Assembly (NCBI GenBank): GCA_035507035.1
Contig: DATJOJ010000042.1
Span: 1 to 64,000 of the forward strand
Origin: DATJOJ01 sp035507035
GTDB lineage: Bacteria; Acidobacteriota; Terriglobia; Terriglobales; Acidobacteriaceae
Length of the DNA stretch: 64,000 nucleotides
Reading direction: 5' to 3'
The notes beneath the pieces are model-generated. The model had not been told where the DNA came from. It made no database searches and saw only the letters and a program-made list of their open reading frames with translations. This document shows, piece by piece, positions 59,938-64,000 of the stretch (positions are counted from its first letter, which is position 1; each line of letters starts with the position of its first letter). The position numbers were made by a program, and so were the translations under genes.

Positions 59938-60729
59938 TTGTCCGAAATTGAAGTGTACAGCCCGCCGAAACCTTTGATTACTCCGAGCCATCGCGCTTCT
60001 CCTCGCGTACTGGTTACCGACACGGTAGCCATGAGTTGTCGCTTGCTGGCTGACGAATTACATCGCCGGGAACACTATCCCGTGGCGGCGGCAGCCTCTC
60101 CCAAGAAGGTTTTTCGGCTATTGGCCGGCGGCAGTTTTGAGATTGTTCTGATCGGCATCGGCTCCTCAGAAAATCCACTGGAACGAATCCGATTGGTTCG
60201 CCAGATTCGGAGCCTTCACCCCGAGCTGAACATGATTGTTCTTCTGGATTCGTTGGAGCGTTCCATCGTCGTGGAAGTCTTCCGCAGCGGCGCCCAGGGG
60301 GTCTTCTGCCGCATGGAATCGTTCGAGACGCTGTGCAAATGCATCCGCTGCGTACACGAAGGCCAAGTGTGGGCGGGCTCTGGCGAACTCCGTCTTCTTT
60401 TGGAAGCCCTGGTGGATGAAGGACGTCCCATTGACTCGTCTCTCGACGGGCCACGAGCTCTCAGTCAGCGGGAACAACAGATCACGCGCCTGGTGGCCGA
60501 AGGCTATAGCAACCGCCAGATTTCTCAACAGCTACAGCTCAGCGAACATACCATCAAAAACTATTTATTCCGAGTTTTTGAGAAATTGGGTGTTAGCACG
60601 CGAGTGGAATTGACTCTCTACGCTCTCAAACAAACCAAAGTATTGGGACAGGATCAGCAAAAGAAGCCAGCATCATTCTCGCCTGATGCTTTCCCTGATA
60701 AGCTTCCGGGAATTTCCACTTCGAACTGA
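59938..60729 (+). CDS. LuxR-type regulator with phosphoacceptor-less receiver domain, copy 2
   Basis: 263 residues, same plan as the gene at 57713: degenerate receiver, LuxR HTH (LSQREQQITRLVAEGYSNRQISQQLQLSEHTIKNYLFRVFEKLGVSTR) and a short tail. The phosphoacceptor position is Gly73 (EIVLIGIGSS) and the Lys position is Arg125 (GVFCRME). Shared stretches with copy 1 include the CIRCVHEGQVWAGSGELRLLLEAL block (CIQCVSQGQVWANSKELRYLLEAL). Start is TTG at 59938 without a clear ribosome binding site; GTG at 59956 is an alternative. The two copies lost the Asp by different substitutions but share the Lys-to-Arg change. Confidence 0.85.
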   Translation: MSEIEVYSPPKPLITPSHRASPRVLVTDTVAMSCRLLADELHRREHYPVAAAASPKKVFRLLAGGSFEIVLIGIGSSENPLERIRLVRQIRSLHPELNMIVLLDSLERSIVVEVFRSGAQGVFCRMESFETLCKCIRCVHEGQVWAGSGELRLLLEALVDEGRPIDSSLDGPRALSQREQQITRLVAEGYSNRQISQQLQLSEHTIKNYLFRVFEKLGVSTRVELTLYALKQTKVLGQDQQKKPASFSPDAFPDKLPGISTSN

Positions 60730-60746
60730 ACTTCCTCCCGGTAAGG

Positions 60747-61835
60747 CTATTTTCTGGCTTGCGTCTTTACTCCCTCCGGTGGCCCAACGTTGGGCGGCAT
60801 TTCTCCCGTCAGTGAATTGAGAAATGCCTGCAAATCGCTGCGCTCCTGGCCGGTAAGAAAATCGAGCACATGAATTTCCTTATCCAGATTCGGATTCGAA
60901 TTCCCCGCTCCGATGTAAAAGTCGATGACTTCTTTCAGATCCTTCAAGCTGCCATCGCTCAAATAAGGCGCGGTCTGCGAAATATTACGCAGGGAGGGCG
61001 TCTTGAATTTCCCTTTGTCGGCTTCTTTGTGAGTGACGGCATACAGCCCCACATCAACAAACTGACCCATGTCAACGCCTACGCCAACGTCATGGAACTG
61101 GTTGTCGGTGAATAAAGCATAGTCCTTTTCAATCGTGTGGCAGGCGGCGCAATTGCCTTTATTCTTCGCGCTAAAAACTACGAAGCCACGTTTTACGTCA
61201 TCGCCTACTGCTTTTTCGTCGTGTCCATACTTCCAGCGATCAAACGGAGAATTACCGTTGAGCACCGTGCGTTCAAACGAGGCGATACTCTTCGCGACCA
61301 TCGCATACGTAATCGGCCTCGGTCCCCAAGCGTTGGCAAACTCCTCCTTGTAGCTCGGATCGGCATTCAATCTCTCCTCGACCACCGCCAGCGTATTTGC
61401 CATTTCGACCGGATTCTGCACCGGGCCCTCAGCCTGATTCTCCAGGCTCGGCGAGCGCCCATCCCAGAACTGGACCTTGAAATATGCCGCGTTGGTCACC
61501 GGAGGAGAATTACGCCCGCCTTTCTTTTTGCCGACACCCTCGGAAACGGGCCGGGGGTCGGCAAACCCATATTGCGGGCTATGGCAAGAGGCACACGAAA
61601 CCGTGCCGTCAGACGAGAGGATAGGGTCGTAATAAAGCCTTCGACCCAGTGCGATGGTTTCGGCCGTCGGCGGATTGTCCGGCGGAACCGGAACCGGCGG
61701 CAATCCCAGGGGCGCCTTGATCCGCACCGCTTTGCCAATTGGCAATACAGTTTTCTGATCTTGGCTGTGCAACAACACTCCGCCAGCAAGGATGCTCAGA
61801 CAGAAAATGAAAAAACAAACCCCGCGCGACTTCAT
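60747..61835 (-). CDS. di-heme cytochrome c peroxidase (CcpA/MauG family)
   Basis: 362 residues from the ATG at 61835, which has GGAGG five bases upstream; a longer frame to 61919 lacks support. A signal peptide (CFFIFCLSILAGGVLLHS) directs it to the periplasm. The two covalent heme sites are CASCH at 81-85 and CAACH at 229-233. Family blocks LGRRLYYDPILSSDGTVSCASCH, GRNSPPVTNAAYF, FWDGRSPSLENQAEGP and FKTPSLRNISQTAPYLSDGSL are complete. It reduces hydrogen peroxide with electrons from a c-type cytochrome or blue copper protein. Confidence 0.95.
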   Translation of the reverse strand: MKSRGVCFFIFCLSILAGGVLLHSQDQKTVLPIGKAVRIKAPLGLPPVPVPPDNPPTAETIALGRRLYYDPILSSDGTVSCASCHSPQYGFADPRPVSEGVGKKKGGRNSPPVTNAAYFKVQFWDGRSPSLENQAEGPVQNPVEMANTLAVVEERLNADPSYKEEFANAWGPRPITYAMVAKSIASFERTVLNGNSPFDRWKYGHDEKAVGDDVKRGFVVFSAKNKGNCAACHTIEKDYALFTDNQFHDVGVGVDMGQFVDVGLYAVTHKEADKGKFKTPSLRNISQTAPYLSDGSLKDLKEVIDFYIGAGNSNPNLDKEIHVLDFLTGQERSDLQAFLNSLTGEMPPNVGPPEGVKTQARK

Positions 61836-61922
61836 AACGCCCTCCAATCGAGTAGCTGGAGTCCTAGAAGGAAATTTTTTATTCCGAACTGCTGCCGACG
61901 CAAGCACACGCTGACTCATTGT

Positions 61923-61938
61923 GTGTGACCGCGATCAC
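61923..61938. promoter_or_regulatory. CRP/FNR-family-like site upstream of the peroxidase gene
   Basis: TGTGA-CCGCGA-TCACC matches the CRP half-site pattern TGTGA-N6-TCACA at nine of ten defined positions. It lies 88 bases upstream of the peroxidase start and 121 bases before the divergent gene at 62059. Cytochrome c peroxidase genes are controlled by CRP/FNR-type regulators in several Proteobacteria, but no such regulator is encoded in this window. Confidence 0.4.
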
Positions 61939-62058
61939 CACCCCGTGTGATCTCATCTGGGAACAAATTAGAAGGTTGGATCCGATGTCGCAGCTTCCGG
62001 GCAGAGGGCAGGATGAAAACGGTCTAGAATTGGAAGATACGACCAGGGAGTTTATCGC

Positions 62059-62652
62059 TTGGCTGATCCACTTTACTTGAGCCTATGGTTTCCGAGCTTC
62101 GATGTTGAAGACATGCTGCCGCATGCGCTCTCGGTGATGCGTCAGTTCGACTTCTCAGCCATGCAGCCGGGAATCTCTTACGTAGCACTGCACCCTGTTT
62201 CATGGAATGAACCGACGATTCTCGAGCAGCGCTTCAATCCTGGCATCAGTCCGGAAGAGGCAGTACTGGTCGCATCTGATTTGCTGCATGAGGACTATGC
62301 TTACGTCTTCGAAGCCGCATGGGACCTTTGGATTTTCGAAGAAGAACGGAAGCAATGGATGCGGCAGCCGTCGCAAATCAAATTTGTTGCGCACGGTCTG
62401 GAGTTCGAAAACGAGGTCTATCGTCAAGAAGGCCACATTCAGATTGACTTAGGCTTCGATTCGCTGTTTCTGCAGGAAAATGTTCAGCTCACGCCGGAGG
62501 CAGAGCAACAGCTTCGTGCGAATGTAAAAAAACTGGTAGAGTTCACAGGAAAAGTCGAAAAGAACTCAGGTGCAACCGGGCGCTTGTTGTGGTCCGAGTC
62601 AGAAGAAAATCTGGCTCAGAAGCTGATCGCCCGATTGCAGAAAGTGCAGTGA
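62059..62652 (+). CDS. hypothetical protein, function unknown
   Basis: 197 residues, acidic, rich in Trp, Phe and Glu, with no signal peptide, membrane segment or recognisable motif. TTG start at 62059 with GGAG eight bases upstream. The C-terminal third (TPEAEQQLRANVKKLVEFTGKVEKNSG) is helical. The sequence is well ordered and non-repetitive, as expected for a real conserved gene. I believe it to be an uncharacterised acidobacterial family. Confidence 0.72.
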   Translation: MADPLYLSLWFPSFDVEDMLPHALSVMRQFDFSAMQPGISYVALHPVSWNEPTILEQRFNPGISPEEAVLVASDLLHEDYAYVFEAAWDLWIFEEERKQWMRQPSQIKFVAHGLEFENEVYRQEGHIQIDLGFDSLFLQENVQLTPEAEQQLRANVKKLVEFTGKVEKNSGATGRLLWSESEENLAQKLIARLQKVQ

Positions 62653-62662
62653 TTCAACCAAA

Positions 62663-62793
62663 ACCGCAGAGGAGCCGGAGGACGCCGAGTCTCGAAGATG
62701 ATTCACCAGCCGCCGAATGCTGTCCCGCAAATGGACAACCTTGAACTCAATCAAGGAACCAATTTGCCCCGCGTCCTCAGCGTCCTGTGCGGT
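62663..62793. repeat. imperfect inverted repeat with CCGCAGAGGA / GTCCTGTGCGG arms
   Basis: The segment 62663-62685 (starting accgcagagg, ending gaggacgc) is the reverse complement of 62771-62793 at about 19 of 23 positions. Both arms resemble decayed copies of the CCGCAGAGGACGCAGAG-type sequence that I recall as common between genes in several environmental phyla. It occupies the space between the convergent hypothetical and ppdK genes and might form a long hairpin. Confidence 0.4.
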
Positions 62794-62818
62794 ATTCGTT
62801 GCCTTTCAGCGCTCTGCG

Positions 62819-64000
<1,182 letters not shown>

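Overview
The window is a continuous stretch of bacterial chromosome, densely coded on both strands, with no insertion sequence, prophage, CRISPR array, rRNA or tRNA that I can see. Base composition is moderately GC-rich by eye. The gene set suggests an environmental Acidobacteriota of the Terriglobia/Koribacter kind: a pilB-pilT-pilC-pilS-pilR cluster, an NtrYX-like pair, a DUF1800/DUF1501 pair, tandem DUF4097 proteins, and many LuxR-HTH, GAF and PilZ regulators. This assignment is inference, because there is no rRNA to confirm it.

Layout. 0-9.3 kb: a STAS anti-sigma antagonist, a short AI-2E-type membrane protein, PurQ, a beta-barrel protein, a beta-propeller lipoprotein, a Gfo/Idh/MocA oxidoreductase, RmuC, an oligopeptide-type permease pair without its ATPases, and a CorC/HlyC protein. 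9.5-14.5 kb: an orphan membrane-fusion protein with a clear terminator, two tandem DUF4097 proteins, a structured leader and a SAM hydroxide adenosyltransferase, a small conserved protein and a TPR protein. 14.6-21.9 kb: type IV pilus motor, platform and two-component genes. 22.2-26.7 kb: an endonuclease III relative and an NtrY/NtrX-like pair. 26.7-31.1 kb: DUF1501, DUF1800 and an AmrS-type radical SAM enzyme. 31.2-44.7 kb: multidomain GAF/PilZ/zinc-ribbon signalling proteins, a UDP-sugar dehydrogenase, a small Flp-type pilin, a NarX/NarL-like pair, another histidine kinase, RlmN and an M16 protease. 44.9-52.9 kb: an RND efflux operon (response regulator, kinase, TolC, adaptor, pump). 53.2-60.7 kb: a signalling island with two overlapping HTH-only LuxR proteins, a lone receiver, a tandem PilZ protein, a diguanylate cyclase, and an ExeA-type ATPase flanked by two LuxR regulators whose receiver domains lack the phosphoacceptor Asp. 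60.7-64 kb: a di-heme cytochrome c peroxidase, a hypothetical protein and the 3' part of pyruvate phosphate dikinase.

Main points of interest. (1) Twin pseudo-receiver regulators sit around an ExeA-like ATPase inside a c-di-GMP-rich island. (2) A 56-residue Flp pilin gene (35374-35544) has no Tad machinery near it, while the pil cluster has no pilin. (3) The NtrX-like regulator has a degenerate sigma-54 loop. (4) Several strong inverted repeats may be RNA structures or operators: 12878-12961 before the SAM enzyme, 56433-56496 before the diguanylate cyclase, 22019-22041 before pilB, 10861-10885 before the DUF4097 pair, and 53129-53180 before the HTH-only pair. Start codons were chosen from Shine-Dalgarno sequences, signal peptides and overlaps, and differ in places from the longest possible frame.
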